Positions 43,291 to 56,169 are shown, counted from the first letter of the stretch. The stretch: 64,000 nucleotides of DNA from Sepiola atlantica (GCA_963556195.1 OY744522.1:34928483-34992482), one strand, 5' to 3'. Notes: generated by a model not told the origin, from the sequence alone. Made by a program: numbers and translations.

Positions 43291-45004
43291 GTAATTTCTC
43301 CTTTCTCAAATAATATTTATTTAAAAAGAATCTCACAAGAAAAGACACGTTTCACAAGAAATTTTAATCCAGAACTCTATAATTAAGTTTATAATTAATA
43401 ATTAACATTATGATTAGATTAACTTTATTGTTTGACGTTGTCTTTTTAACTAATTTTGAACATTTTGCTTTTTTTTTGTAAAGACGGGCTACTTTTGGTT
43501 AAGTTTTATTTTCTTTAAACAAAAAATGTTGTTATTTATTGTTTTGTTGTAAAAGTTACAGCAATAAATGAATAGAGTTCTTCAAGAAAAATTCCAAACA
43601 AATGAGACTAGTGTTTGCTTCTTTAAAAAGAAACTTAATGTAGATAAATCGATTTCATTTGCTTCAAAACAACAGCGTATTAATAAATACTTATTTAATG
43701 AATACTTATTTAAAAAATATTTATTTACAAATATTGAAGGATGGCATAGCCTATTTTATCTGAAGCTCACGATTTTCAGTTATTTAAACATATTGGAGGG
43801 GGGCTTAGCCACTAAGTGGCCAAAGATTAATAATTTTTAAAAATGCTATTAGTAATTATTTCTTTTCTAAAAACACATTTTAAATTTCTTTAAAATGGAG
43901 TTAACAAAAAAGAAAAGAAATATAGGCACTTACATTTATGTTGGTCAAAATTTCCTCTAGTCTTTCTAAGAGTAGTTGTCTCTAAGAAAATGAAAATGTA
44001 ACTAAACTGTTTCAATAACCAATAATCTTTTTTTATTATTATACGTTTATTCTATCTCCCTATCCACTCTTTATTTATTTTGACATTTCTTTTCACTATT
44101 AGTTCACACAGACATGAAAAATCAAAATCAAAGAAATAACTGATGCCAAAGTCCTTGACTTCATCTTCTCACATATGTGTGAAAAAACATTGGATTCACT
44201 AATTCACTTAATCCCACTCAACATCACAAGCCTTTTTTTGCTCGTCTTTCTATCAACTTCATCTCGGGTGAAATCAGGGATTTTTTTCTGTTAATTTCAA
44301 AAATTTTGAATGTAATATTCACAATTTTTTAAATTAACAGTTGCAACTGACAACAAAAAGAAAAAACGTATTTGAGATTCATGATGAAATACAAAAATAT
44401 TTTTTAAAACTAATTCCCAGTTGCATTTGAAAATAATTTAGGTTGCTAGTATTCATTTTTATCTTTTGAATGAAGACAACACTTTCTTTTATAAATTAAA
44501 AAAAAATATCTTTAAAAGAAGCTGTCAGAAAAACAACATGAATTCATTTTGTGTTTATATTACATCATTTGGATTATAATTATTTAATTGATAATTTATA
44601 ATATTAAATAGTGTGAATTAACAATATTTAGAAATATATATTTGGTAAGTTGACAAAAAAAGACAGATACACTGACAATCTCTTTCACTAAGCAGGAAAC
44701 AGGTGAAAAGCATCGAGGCTTTGTTTCCCTCACCACTTGATCTGAAACTAGCGAAGTTATGTTTGAGTTTGAGAACACGTACATTTTAATTTTTTTTCTT
44801 TTTACAAGGTAACATAAATTTAAATTATATTCAGATGTTATTATGGTCAATAGATTTATTTTAACTGGTAGTTTAAAAATCCGTAAATATTTATTATGGT
44901 ATCATTAGTACCAGAAATAGAAAATTAAGTTTTAAACAAAATAAAATCAAAAGAAGCGTTTTTGAAATCAGAAATTATGTTAAAAATTGGTGGGAGGTCC
45001 CCTC

Positions 45005-45053
45005 TTGGTGGGTGGCCCAGGGCCCCAGCCCCTTGGCCCCTTAATCCGACCCT
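45005..45053. other. Solitary element end (GGCCCC-rich)
   Basis: GGGTGGCCCAGGGCCCCAGC followed by CCCTTAATCCGACCCTG. On the - strand it begins CAGGGTCGGATTAAGG, a form seen at DNA transposon ends. No partner end found to the left. Confidence 0.4.
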
Positions 45054-45128
45054 GCTGTAAAATATATTACACAAAAGTAAATACTGGTTCATAATGAAGA
45101 AGTATAGTTGACTAGGAAATATAAGAGT

Positions 45129-45523
45129 ATTCCATGAAAAATGCCAGTATACTGAAATCATATGCCCTTAATAAGGTTAAGATGAAAATTCATATACACT
45201 AAATGTACAAAAGCAAGGAAATTCCCAAATTGTTACACTTTTATTGTCATTAAGGGTATGACTACATATCAACCAAACCATTTCATTATAACATCACTAC
45301 AGTATAAATCTCTATGCATGAGTGGATGAAGTGTGTGAGGTGTGCTGAAGAAAAATTCCTACCAGTAAAATACATAGCCCTGTTGTGCTCGCATACCCTT
45401 AATGACAATAAAAGTGTAAAAATTTGGGAATTTCCTCGCTTTTGTACATTTAGTGTATATGAATTTTCATCTTAACCCTATTAAGGGCATATGCTTTCAG
45501 TATACTAGCATTTTCCATGGAAT
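45129..45523. mobile_element. Foldback element, 395 bp
   Basis: Arms 45129-45258 and 45398-45523 are reverse complements at about 95 percent by eye. The outer end is ATTCCATG, with the inner CCCTTAATGACAATAAAAGT landmark. The loop (45259-45397) is unique. Lies in the hAT element. Confidence 0.9.
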
Positions 45524-46189
45524 GTCACTACTTTTGTAAAGGTTATGCCTCAATTCAATGTCTTCTCATATCTGATATAGTTGGTAGTTTGACTAATCAA
45601 TGTGTCTTCCAATATTCACAGGTAAATATTTTTTTAAAATTATGATGAGTGTATATTTACTCATGATACAATTCAAACTAGAACAATTTTTTTCAAAACT
45701 AAGATATATGGTAAACTGAAATTAAAATGCCATCAACTAGACCCTAGAACCTCTATCTCTGCCAAAAATCAGCTGAATCTATCAAATAGTTGATGAGATA
45801 CAGGGTGGCACATACGTACGTACACACGGATAACATGATTTCATGATTGAACTTTCTGGATCTCTGGGTTGCCTAGACTAATGATGCTGAAATTCTACAC
45901 ACTTATAGAACCTATCAAATAAAAATTTTGTGCAAAGTTTTAACTAATTTGTTTTTTTTGTTTTTGAGTTATGATTGATCAAAGAAATGAGATTTCCAGC
46001 ATAGGCCGTTTTTGAAGTCTATTAAGGGATAGAGCGCTCTCGCGCCTCCCTTGATTTATATTTATAATATTTTTGGATCACAAATTTCAGGGGGTGCAAA
46101 TGTAATATCAGGCTGGGGGGGGGGGGGCTTTCCCCCCCCCCTGGCACCCCCTGGCTACGTGGGGGCTTTGTATCTAACCTTCTAAAAGG

Positions 46190-46330
46190 AGGTAAATAAA
46201 AAAAGGGAGGTAAATAAAAAAAGGGAGGTAAATAAAAAAGGGGATGTAAATAAAAAAGGAGGTAAATAAAAAAAAGGAGGTAAATAAAAAAGGAGGTAAA
46301 TAAAAAAGGAGATAAATAAAAAAAAAAAGA
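46190..46330. repeat. GGAGGTAAATAAAAAA short tandem repeat
   Basis: About eight imperfect copies of GGAGGTAAATAAAAAA, varying in A number (15-19 bp), directly right of the hAT target duplication. Confidence 0.9.
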
Positions 46331-46598
46331 AGAAGAATACCATAATGTTCGATATTAAAGGCCTACTAACAGTGAAACTGAGACTTAGAACTGGAGAATC
46401 TTTTCACTTTAAAAAAAAAAAAAATCTGTTGCATTTATTCTATGATATTATTATTTCTAACAACAAATATATTGACGATCAAATCTATTTGGTTTATGGG
46501 TAATTTCTGACTTTCTTTCTGAAAGGTATTTGAAAAACAAAATATTGTTGAAGCTAAGTTTACTATTAAAAAACATAAACTAGAATCAAATGTAATAT

Positions 46599-49500
46599 TT
46601 GATACTACAAAAAGTATTTATTAACATTTTGATGCTACGAAAAGTAATTTATTAACATTTTGATACTACAAAAAGTAATTTATTAACATTTTGATACTAC
46701 AAAAAGTAATTTATTAACATTTTGATACTACAAAAAGTAATTTATTAACATTTTGATGCTACGAAAAGTAATTTATTAACATTTTGATGCTACAAAAAGT
46801 AATTTATTAACATTTTGATGCTACAAAAAGTAATTTATTAACATTTTGATACTACAAAAAGTATTTATTAACATTTTGATGCTACGAAAAGTAATTTATT
46901 AACATTTTGATACTACAAAAAGTAATTTATTAACATTTTGATACTACAAAAAGTAATTTATTAACATTTTGATACTACAAAAAGTAATTTATTAACATTT
47001 TGATACTACAAAAAGTAATTTATTAACATTTTGATACTACAAAAAGTAATTTATTAACATTTTGATACTACAAAAAGTAATTTATTAACATTTTGATACT
47101 ACAAAAAGTAATTTACTAACATTTTGATGCTACGAAAAAGTAATTTATTAACATTTTGATGCTACGAAAAGTAATTTATTAACATTTTGATGCTACAAAA
47201 AAGTAATTTATTAACATTTTGATGCTACGAAAAGTAATTTATTAACATTTTGATGCTACAAAAAAGTAATTTATTAACATTTTGATGCTACAAAAAGTAA
47301 TTTATTAACATTTTGATGCTACGAAAAGTAATTTATTAACATTTTGATACTACAAAAAGTAATTTATTAACATTTTGATGCTACGAAAAAGTAATTTATT
47401 AACATTTTGATGCTACAAAAAGTAATTTATTAACATTTTGATACTACAAAAAGTAATTTATTAACATTTTGATACTACAAAAAGTAATTTATTAACATTT
47501 TGATACTACAAAAAGTAATTTATTAACATTTTGATACTACAAAAAGTAATTTATTAACATTTTGATACTACAAAAAGTAATTTATTAACATTTTGATACT
47601 ACAAAAAGTAATTTATTAACATTTTGATGCTACGAAAAGTAATTTATTAACATTTTGATGCTACAAAAAAGTAATTTATTAACATTTTGATGCTACGAAA
47701 AGTAATTTATTAACATTTTGATGCTACAAAAAAGTAATTTATTAACATTTTGATGCTACAAAAAGTAATTTATTAACATTTTGATGCTACGAAAAGTAAT
47801 TTATTAACATTTTGATGCTACAAAAAAGTAATTTATTAATATTTTGATGCTACAAAAAGTAATTTATTAACATTTTGATGCTACGAAAAAGTAATTTATT
47901 AACATTTTGATACTACAAAAAGTAATTTATTAACATTTTGATACTACAAAAAGTAATTTATTAACATTTTGATACTACAAAAAGTAATTTATTAACATTT
48001 TGATACTACAAAAAGTAATTTACTAACATTTTGATGCTACGAAAAAGTAATTTATTAACATTTTGATGCTACGAAAAGTAATTTATTAACATTTTGATGC
48101 TACAAAAAAGTAATTTATTAACATTTTGATGCTACGAAAAGTAATTTATTAACATTTTGATGCTACAAAAAAGTAATTTATTAACATTTTGATGCTACAA
48201 AAAGTAATTTATTAACATTTTGATGCTACGAAAAGTAATTTATTAACATTTTGATACTACAAAAAGTAATTTATTAACATTTTGATGCTACGAAAAAGTA
48301 ATTTATTAACATTTTGATGCTACAAAAAGTAATTTATTAACATTTTGATACTACAAAAAGTAATTTATTAACATTTTGATACTACAAAAAGTAATTTATT
48401 AACATTTTGATACTACAAAAAGTAATTTATTAACATTTTGATACTACAAAAAGTAATTTATTAACATTTTGATACTACAAAAAGTAATTTATTAACATTT
48501 TGATACTACAAAAAGTAATTTATTAACATTTTGATACTACAAAAAGTAATTTACTAACATTTTGATGCTACGAAAAAGTAATTTATTAACATTTTGATGC
48601 TACGAAAAGTAATTTATTAACATTTTGATGCTACAAAAAAGTAATTTATTAACATTTTGATGCTACGAAAAGTAATTTATTAACATTTTGATGCTACGAA
48701 AAGTAATTTATTAACATTTTGATGCTATAAAAAGTAATTTATTAACATTTTGATGCTACGAAAAGTAATTTATTAACATTTTGATGCTACAAAAAAGTAA
48801 TTTATTAATATTTTGATGCTACAAAAAGTAATTTATTAACATTTTGATGCTACGAAAAAGTAATTTATTAACATTTTGATACTACAAAAAGTAATTTATT
48901 AACATTTTGATACTACAAAAAGTAATTTATTAACATTTTGATACTACAAAAAGTAATTTATTAACATTTTGATACTACAAAAAGTAATTTATTAACATTT
49001 TGATACTACAAAAAGTAATTTATTAACATTTTGATGCTACGAAAAAGTAATTTATTAACATTTTGATACTACAAAAAGTAATTTATTAACATTTTGATGC
49101 TACGAAAAGTAATTTATTAACATTTTGATGCTACAAAAAAGTAATTTATTAATATTTTGATGCTACAAAAAGTAATTTATTAACATTTTGATGCTACGAA
49201 AAAGTAATTTATTAACATTTTGATGCTACAAAAAGTAATTTATTAACATTTTGATGCTATGAAAAAGTAATTTATTAACATTTTGATGCTACAAAAAGTA
49301 ATTTATTAACATTTTGATGCTACGAAAAGTAATTTATTAACATTTTGATGCTACAAAAAAGTAATTTATTAACATTTTGATGCTACAAAAAAGTAATTTA
49401 TTAATATTTTGATGCTACGAAAAGTAATTTATTAACATTTTGATGCTACAAAAAGTAATTTATTAACATTTTGATGCTACGAAAAAGTAATTTATTAACA

Positions 49501-50509
49501 TTTTGATGCTACAAAAAGTAATTTATTAACATTTTGATGCTATGAAAAAGTAATTTATTAACATTTTGATGCTACAAAAAGTAATTTATTAACATTTTGA
49601 TGCTACGAAAAGTAATTTATTAATATTTTGATGCCACGAAAAGTAATTTATTAACATTTTGATACTACAAAAAGTAATTTATTAACATTTTGATGCTATG
49701 AAAAAGTAATTTATTAACATTTTGATGCTACAAAAAGTAATTTATTAACATTTTGATGCTACAAAAAGTAATTTATTAATATTTTGATGCTACGAAAAGT
49801 AATTTATTAACATTTTGATACTACAAAAAGTAATTTATTAACATTTTGATGCTACAAAAAAGTAATTTATTAATATTTTGATGCTACGAAAAGTAATTTA
49901 TTAACATTTTGATGCTACAAAAAGTAATTTATTAACATTTTGATGCTACGAAAAAGTAATTTATTAACATTTTGATGCTACAAAAAGTAATTTATTAACA
50001 TTTTGATGCTATGAAAAAGTAATTTATTAACATTTTGATGCTACAAAAAGTAATTTATTAACATTTTGATGCTACAAAAAAGTAATTTATTAACATTTTG
50101 ATGCTACAAAAAGTAATTTATTAACATTTTGATGCTACGAAAAAGTAATTTATTAACATTTTGATACTACAAAAAGTAATTTATTAACATTTTGATACTA
50201 CAAAAAGTAATTCATTAACATTTTGATGCTACGAAAAAGTAATTTATTAACATTTTGATGCTACAAAAAGTAATTTATTAACATTTTGATGCTACAAAAA
50301 GTAATTTATTAACATTTTGATGCTACGAAAAAGTAATTTATTAACATTTTGATGCTACGAAAAAGTAATTTATTAACATTTTGATGCTACAAAAAGTAAT
50401 TTATTAACATTTTGATGCTACGAAAAAGTAATTTATTAACATTTTGATGCTACGAAAAAGTAATTTATTAACATTTTGATGCTACGAAAAAGTAATTTAT
50501 TAACATTTA
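46599..50509. repeat. 31-bp satellite array, about 126 copies
   Basis: Unit ACATTTTGATACTACAAAAA plus GTAATTTATTA. Two main forms, GATACTACAAAAAG and GATGCTACGAAAAG, with an extra A in some (30-32 bp). Runs of one form alternate in blocks and rare variants recur: TTTACTAAC at 47112, 48019 and 48550, TTAATATTTT in several right-hand blocks. That shows expansion by multi-unit duplication. Non-coding, in intron 8. Confidence 0.97.
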
Positions 50510-51046
50510 GTAAGAAAAGAAAATTAATGTAATAATTAAATTTGACAAAATTAATTTGATAATTTTAGATATTTGCAATGCCAACATTTTAAAATAGGCA
50601 TTCGATTCTGGTTGTTAGTTGCACCATAAGTTGACCTTCTGTATAGAATGCCTTGTGGTTCTATTTAACTCATAGATAGAACCCTGACTGATACTACCAC
50701 TCCAGGACCTGTGAGTAATAGTAACTGTGGGATGACTTCACAAGCTTCCAAAATTGGGGCCTCACCATTGGATGGTATTTAATACCTAGAGTAATAGATT
50801 GAATTTTTTTTCTTTGACAATTCTTTCAATATTTTATCTACAGCTGTAAGTAATTACTGCTGGGTATATGTTGAGTATATGTTGAATATATGCTTTCTTT
50901 TAAGAAATGTTTCTATATAGAATGAATCATTTTCAACAAGTGGATTGTGTTTCAGTATAAAATAACCCCAAAAAGTTGATATGCCGTCAAACAAAAAGAC
51001 GAAATTAATTTCAAAAGTAATTATTTCTACCGTTTGTTTTTGTCAG
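50510..51046. other. Intron 8, right end
   Basis: Contains a SINE-like piece (50668-50790, TACTACCACTCCAGG; CACCATTGGATGGTATT) related to 17476-17620, and TTGATATGCCGTCAAACAAA at 50977 that echoes the TTTACGGCATATCAA motif in reverse. The acceptor tract of exon 9 closes it. Confidence 0.6.
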
Positions 51047-51292
51047 TAATGTCATTCTTGAAGAAAAAATGAAAGAGCCTGAAATCGAAGATGGGATGTC
51101 ACAAGATAAACCCGAAAGAGTAACACCAGTCTCCAAAGCAAAGACTAAAATAACGGAAAAACCACGAAGTGGAATCGATTCAAACAAGAAGAAAAATGCC
51201 AACAAAAAGAAAACGAATCAAGCAAAATCTCAATTTCAAGTACCATCTCCACCTCTGTGTGGCGTCACCCCAAGTTCTGATGATTGTCAAAG
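51047..51292 (+). CDS. HYDIN: HYDIN-like gene, exon 9
   Basis: 246 nt between TTTTTGTCAG and GTAATG. One base completes Pro, then 81 codons read NVILEEKMKEPEIEDGMSQD, a Lys-rich KKKNANKKKTNQAK run and PSPPLCGVTPSSDDCQR, with two bases over. Hydrophilic and probably disordered, like exon 3. Retained because borders are good, phase joins exons 8 and 10, and the frame stays open over its length. Confidence 0.75.
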
Positions 51293-52325
51293 GTAATGTT
51301 TTTTCTGATAAAATTAACTTTTTGCAATCAAATTTAAGTTAAAAAAATTAAAATAAAGACATTTAAAAAATAGAATTAAATAAATAAATAACCTAAATAT
51401 TAATATACATAATAATTTAAAACGAACAGATAATGCAATGTTTAATGACAGTATTAACCGACATATTAATTTAAACGAATAGACTTGGTTTATAAAAAAA
51501 AAAATTTAGATTAGAATTTAAAATTTAACGACAAAAAAAAAGGAAAGATTCTAAAAAGTAAAAAAACAAGAAGTTTAATAAAGTAAATAGATGAATAAAT
51601 AGATTAGATAAAAAAAATAGATAAATAAAATATTAATAAATAAATAAATAATTATTAAAAAAAAAAGTTTATTGAATCTGGTTTGGAATTTAAAATTTAA
51701 CCGGTATTTTCTGCGAGACTGCATCCTACGGCTTACTTCATATGCACACTTGAACTTGAGTTGAGCACGGTTCTGAAGAAGCGAAGAGTTCCCGAAATAT
51801 TAAAAAAAATATATCATACGGAATTTCCACCAGACCATCTTGATACAGGTATTACATAACATTGTAACATTGTGTAGATAGACAGATATATATGTGTTTG
51901 TGAAAAAAAAAAATAATAATAAATAAATAAATATATATATATATATATGTGTATGTATAGATTGTATTAAGGGTGAAACTATTTCATTTGTTCCACCATT
52001 ATATGTCTTATTTGCTCCAACCTGTGTCTATCCATCACACCTCTGCATTGTATTACCTTCTAAGTATCACATTTCTATATACTAATAAACAATGCTTCAA
52101 GCAAACTACATAAACCTCTTATTAAAATAAAGGTTTAATCGGAAATATTGAATAAGCATAACAAAATGCTAACTAATTCAATGCAATGAATGGTGATAAT
52201 CTGCCAAATTATTGAGAAACACTGAAGTGACTGAATTAAAAGAAGACAAATGCACATAATAATAATACAATATGTTTTCAAAGCTGTGAAAAGAAAAAAT
52301 CCAAACTCACAATCTGAAATTAAAA
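51293..52325. other. Intron 9, left part
   Basis: A/T-rich with TAAATAAATA and TATATA runs (51590-51660, 51915-51950). A short phrase (51716-51850, CTTGAACTTGAGTTGAGCAC) may be an old LINE or SINE tail. No exon seen. Confidence 0.45.
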
Positions 52326-52339
52326 TTGCAATAGAACTA

Positions 52340-52750
52340 GGGGTGGGACGTAATGGGTGAAAATTTCAGATTCATGCAAGTAGTATTTTTTGTGTTCATT
52401 TATACATAAATAACACTAAACAATCAAACATTTTGAAAATTTTGCAAAATTCAGAAGGTGCAGGCCAAAAATAGCCGTTAGGGCTCCACGGGACTCAAAA
52501 TCCATCATTTTTCGGTTAAAAAGTGGTTTCATGCAACATTGCAGGTCCTAAAACATCCTCAAAAGCTATGAATGGATATAGATGGTTAAATCTGATATAA
52601 TACTTTAATTTAGGACTATTTTCAGGCTGTGAAAGAGTTTTCATCAATGTAAAATAGCCAAAAACTAGTGGCCTGCACCTTCTGAATTTTGCAAAATTTT
52701 CAAAATGTTTGATTGTTTAGTGTTATTTATGTATAAATGAACACAAAAAA
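52340..52750. mobile_element. Foldback MITE with 50-bp repeat at its edge
   Basis: The inner inverted arms 52382-52469 and 52662-52748 match well (GTATTTTTTGTGTTCATTTA outer, GAAGGTGCAGGCCA inner). The left end extends to AGGGGTGGGACGTAATGGG, but the matching right end is missing: the 50-bp minisatellite starts where it should be. A half copy is at 20514-20623. Confidence 0.85.
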
Positions 52751-53250
52751 ATTCAATAGCAGATAATTCAGTGATTTAACAAGGGATGAACTATTTAATA
52801 ATTCAATAGCAGATAATTCAGTGATTTAACAAGGGATGAACTATTTAATAATTCAATAGCAGATAATTCAGTGATTTAACAAGGGATGAACTATTTAATA
52901 ATTCAATAGCAGATAATTCAGTGATTTAACAAGGGATGAACTATTTAATAATTCAATAGCAGATAATTCAGTGATTTAACAAGGGATGAACTATTTAATA
53001 ATTCAATAGCAGATAATTCAGTGATTTAACAAGGGATGAACTATTTAATAATTCAATAGCAGATAATTCAGTGATTTAACAAGGGATGAACTATTTAATA
53101 ATTCAATAGCAGATAATTCAGTGATTTAACAAGGGATGAACTATTTAATAATTCAATAGCAGATAATTCAGTGATTTAACAAGGGATGAACTATATAATA
53201 ATTCAATAGCAGATAATTCAGTGATTTAACAATGGATGAACTATTTAATA
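52751..53250. repeat. 50-bp minisatellite, 10 copies
   Basis: Ten head-to-tail units, ATTCAATAGCAGATAATTCA then GTGATTTAACAAGGGATGAA and CTATTTAATA. Only the last two units show single-base changes (CTATATAATA; AATGGATGAA). High identity indicates recent expansion. Confidence 0.98.
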
Positions 53251-54900
53251 TACTTAAAGAAATAAGACGACAAAGTCCATTTCTAATATTCAAAACAACT
53301 TTATTGAGTCATCTTCGTTGTGGTGTAACTAAAAGCTCATAAAAGAGAATGGTATTAGTACTTGAATAAGTTCATAAGTATGGACGAAGATAAAAAGTTG
53401 GAGAGTCCACGTGGTGTTTGGAGGAATGCTATGGAAAGTAAAGATCTGAAAGTGAATGTTACCAAGACCAAAGTGTGAATCAGTTTTTGTAGTATTAGAA
53501 AGCTCCCCTGCTCAGTTTATGGAAAGGGAGCTGGGTGCAATTCAATTTTTTGTGGTACTTGTAAGCATTGAAGTACACAAGAAGTGCAGAGGAATTACTG
53601 GTAGGTTGAGAGAGGATTATAGAAAATGGGACGAAATCCATTTCTCATATTCAAAACAACTTAATTGAGTCATCTTCTTTGTGGAGTAGTAAGTAAAAGG
53701 GAACGAAAGAGAAGGGTGTTAGTAATTAGATAAGATCATGTGGTGTTAAATAAACGTCCCGTTAGTAGGGAATAGAGAAGAGTTAATATATGAAGGATAG
53801 GATGAATGTCTTGTTTGTAAGGAACAGAAAAGAGTTCATATATGAAAATGTGTGTACGTACACAGGTGTTGAAGTAAGGCCATGTCCATGTAGGTGTGTA
53901 AGTATGTGTGTATGTCACATTAAGTCCATGTGTACGACCGTAGCCAAGTTTGATCCTTGGGTCTTCCTGTTGAAGTCAAACCCAAGGCCCAAACGGCCCG
54001 GTGGCTTTTGGTTGCGTCCCGAGAGAGAAGTTTGGGGGTTGGTTTGAAGAATGTGGATGAGTTGTTGCTGATGCTGTTTCTTAGCCAAGAAAGAGAGAGT
54101 AAACCGTGGGCGATCCTTTTTATAATCTCTTGTCAGGTGCTCATCTCGCCTGAGAGATGGCCTCTGATTGGGAAAGCCAGAAAAGAAGTTAAATGCTTGC
54201 ACCAATCAGCTCCGAGCTTAGAAAATAAACATAGATTCAAAATCGTTAACTGCGACCTGTCACTGCTACTGATGTTGTCGTTTGTAGTACCGCCGCTACA
54301 TATCGCAAATATATTAGAAAAACTATGGGAAATGATGAAATCAATTTAGTTACATCAAAGTTAGACACTTTTATAAGAACAATGTCTGATCAACTCGATT
54401 ATGCAAGAATTAAAAAAGTAGCTATTTCAAATTCGATAGTATATTAAGTTAGTTATATACTAAATAATAATTTTCCTTTTCTTTGAAAATCTCAATTCTT
54501 GATCTACCAGATCCTAAAGATGGGAATGACTTTTTGTTGGATATACATACATATATATTTATTATTTATTATTTTTACCTGCAGACAAATGTGTTTCATG
54601 CTTACACAATCTTCAGTGTAGGAGATGATAATTACTGCCGGTCAAAGGATTCGAACCCAGTTGCAAAGTCACCCTAGGCCACCATCAATTAAGATGGGAA
54701 AGAAGAGAATTCCAATTTTATATAATGTCGAATCAGCGGACATATATAGTAAGCTTAGTAATATATAGTGTTCAACAGCAGAGGCCAGAACATCGCATTA
54801 TGCATAGATTGACAGCTTATTATAAATTTTCTTAGAGGCCAAATTCTTGTTGAAGAGGACGATAATAATATTTTTTATATAAATATTTATTATTTATTAT
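53251..54900. repeat. Diverged duplicated repeat (LTR-like) and SINE
   Basis: AAAGTCCATTTCTAATATTC (53270) and AAATCCATTTCTCATATTC (53633) start two diverged copies of about 110 bp (CAAAACAACTTTATTGAGTC; GAGTCATCTTC.TTGTGG), suggesting duplicated repeat DNA. 54060-54235 shares a mucin-free GGCGATCC...AATCAGCTCC promoter-like stretch with TATA-like TTTTTATAATC. At 54565-54680 a SINE in reverse orientation has GGATTCGAACCC, complement of a pol III B box. No coding gene recognised. Confidence 0.5.
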
Positions 54901-55010
54901 TTTTTGCCTACAGACACATGTGTTTCTTGCTTACTCAATCTTCAGTGTAGGATGATAATTACTGCTAGTCGAAGGATTCGAACCCAGTTGCCAAGTCACT
55001 TTTGACTCTG
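54900..55010 (-). repeat. tRNA-derived SINE, second copy
   Basis: TACAGACACATGTGTTTCTT through AGGATTCGAACCCAGTTGCC repeats 54575-54665. On the - strand GGTTCGAATCC is a B box and TGACTTGGCAACTGG precedes it. Confidence 0.65.
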
Positions 55011-55016
55011 CAGCCT

Positions 55017-55017
<1 letters not shown>

Positions 55018-55061
<44 letters not shown>

Positions 55062-55120
55062 ATAAATATGTACAAGTGACAAATTTATTTCAACTTCGAT
55101 TGTTCAATGCAATGTTTATT

Positions 55121-55156
<36 letters not shown>

Positions 55157-55416
55157 AATTAATTAATTTATGAACTAATTTATTGTATACAAATTTTCAT
55201 AATTAATTTACAAATTACCTTTTGCGTGCACAAAAGTTTTAATTAATTAATTAAAAAATCTATATATACAAAAATTGACGACTCGTCCGATTAAGGGCGA
55301 ATTAAAAAAAAAGAAAAATGCACTCCTCTGCATATTCTTAAATAATAAACAAACCGCTCAGGGTAGCAGAAAAATAAAAACGCACCGATATCACCAAAAA
55401 CAATAACAAAAAATCA

Positions 55417-55460
<44 letters not shown>
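55018..55460. repeat. (TA)n microsatellites with palindrome-family fragment
   Basis: TA runs at 55018-55060, 55126-55153 and 55420-55458. Between them, 55076-55115 (GACAAATTTATTTCAACTTC) matches an arm of the palindrome at 57503-57816. Confidence 0.9.
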
Positions 55461-55462
<2 letters not shown>

Positions 55463-55618
55463 GGACGGCGGCACCGGGGGGGGGGGCAGGGGGATTCAAG
55501 CCCACCCCCCCCACATTTTGACTTGGCCCCCCCCCCCATTTTACGGTCATCAATAATGAAGTTATATATGCATGTGTTTAGCCGCCCCCCCCCCAATTTT
55601 ATAACTGTGCCGCCGGTC

Positions 55619-55621
<3 letters not shown>
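55460..55621. mobile_element. 162-bp terminal-inverted-repeat element in (TA)n
   Basis: Left end CATGGACGGCGGCACCGG; right end, reversed, CAGGACCGGCGGCACAG. Interior has long G and C runs (55478-55490, 55502-55511, 55531-55540, 55583-55594). Flanked by TA tracts on both sides, so any target duplication is hidden. GC-rich open frames on the - strand are not genes. Confidence 0.75.
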
Positions 55622-55659
<38 letters not shown>

Positions 55660-56103
55660 TATGTATACCCATATAATATAGAAATTAATAAATGCAAAAG
55701 TTTTTTACAATTTATCACTCCTATATTACTATCAGAACGGGTTACTGTTATTTAATCAATAATACCACATAGAATTTTGAAATACTGTATATATAGTACA
55801 GATGAACGATTCAAATAACAATTATTTGAGTATCTAATTTGCATAATTCATTTTTAAACAGTTCATAAAAAAATTGTTTGCTGCTATACATTTATAATAT
55901 TATTGTCCTATTATGTCTCTATATATATGCAATAGTTTCATTGATATTAATAGTAGTTAATGAAAGTGATTTTAAAAAAAAATGGATACCTTACTAAGAA
56001 CCTGTCTTGAATTAAACTAACATTGCTTGCTAAAATTCTTACTGACAGGCATAAGCGAGAACAGAAAAAGGAGGAAAAAAGTGGCTGGCTAGCTTTCTCA
56101 CTT

Positions 56104-56169
<66 letters not shown>

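Larger units (their letters stand above)
38962..46165 (-). mobile_element. hAT DNA transposon, 7.2 kb, decayed, with nested insertions
   Basis: Both ends carry an inverted CACGTAGCCAGG sequence (left CAGGCACGTAGCCAGG; right CCTGGCTACGTGGGGG). They are flanked by an exact 8-bp duplication CTTTGTAT (38954-38961 and 46166-46173), which matches the hAT preference with T at position 2 and A at 7. A broken transposase occupies 39285-41490 on the - strand. The other 4.6 kb is non-coding and holds at least two foldback elements, a hairpin, and other element ends, which explains the length (hAT elements are usually 2.5-5 kb). Whether the transposase belongs to these termini or to a nested element ending near 41828 is not settled. 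Confidence 0.82.

Noticed and set aside
53736..54349. Overlapping frames on both strands
   Set aside because: Low-complexity GTGTAT and repeat sequence; no domains, no conserved motif, shadows of each other.
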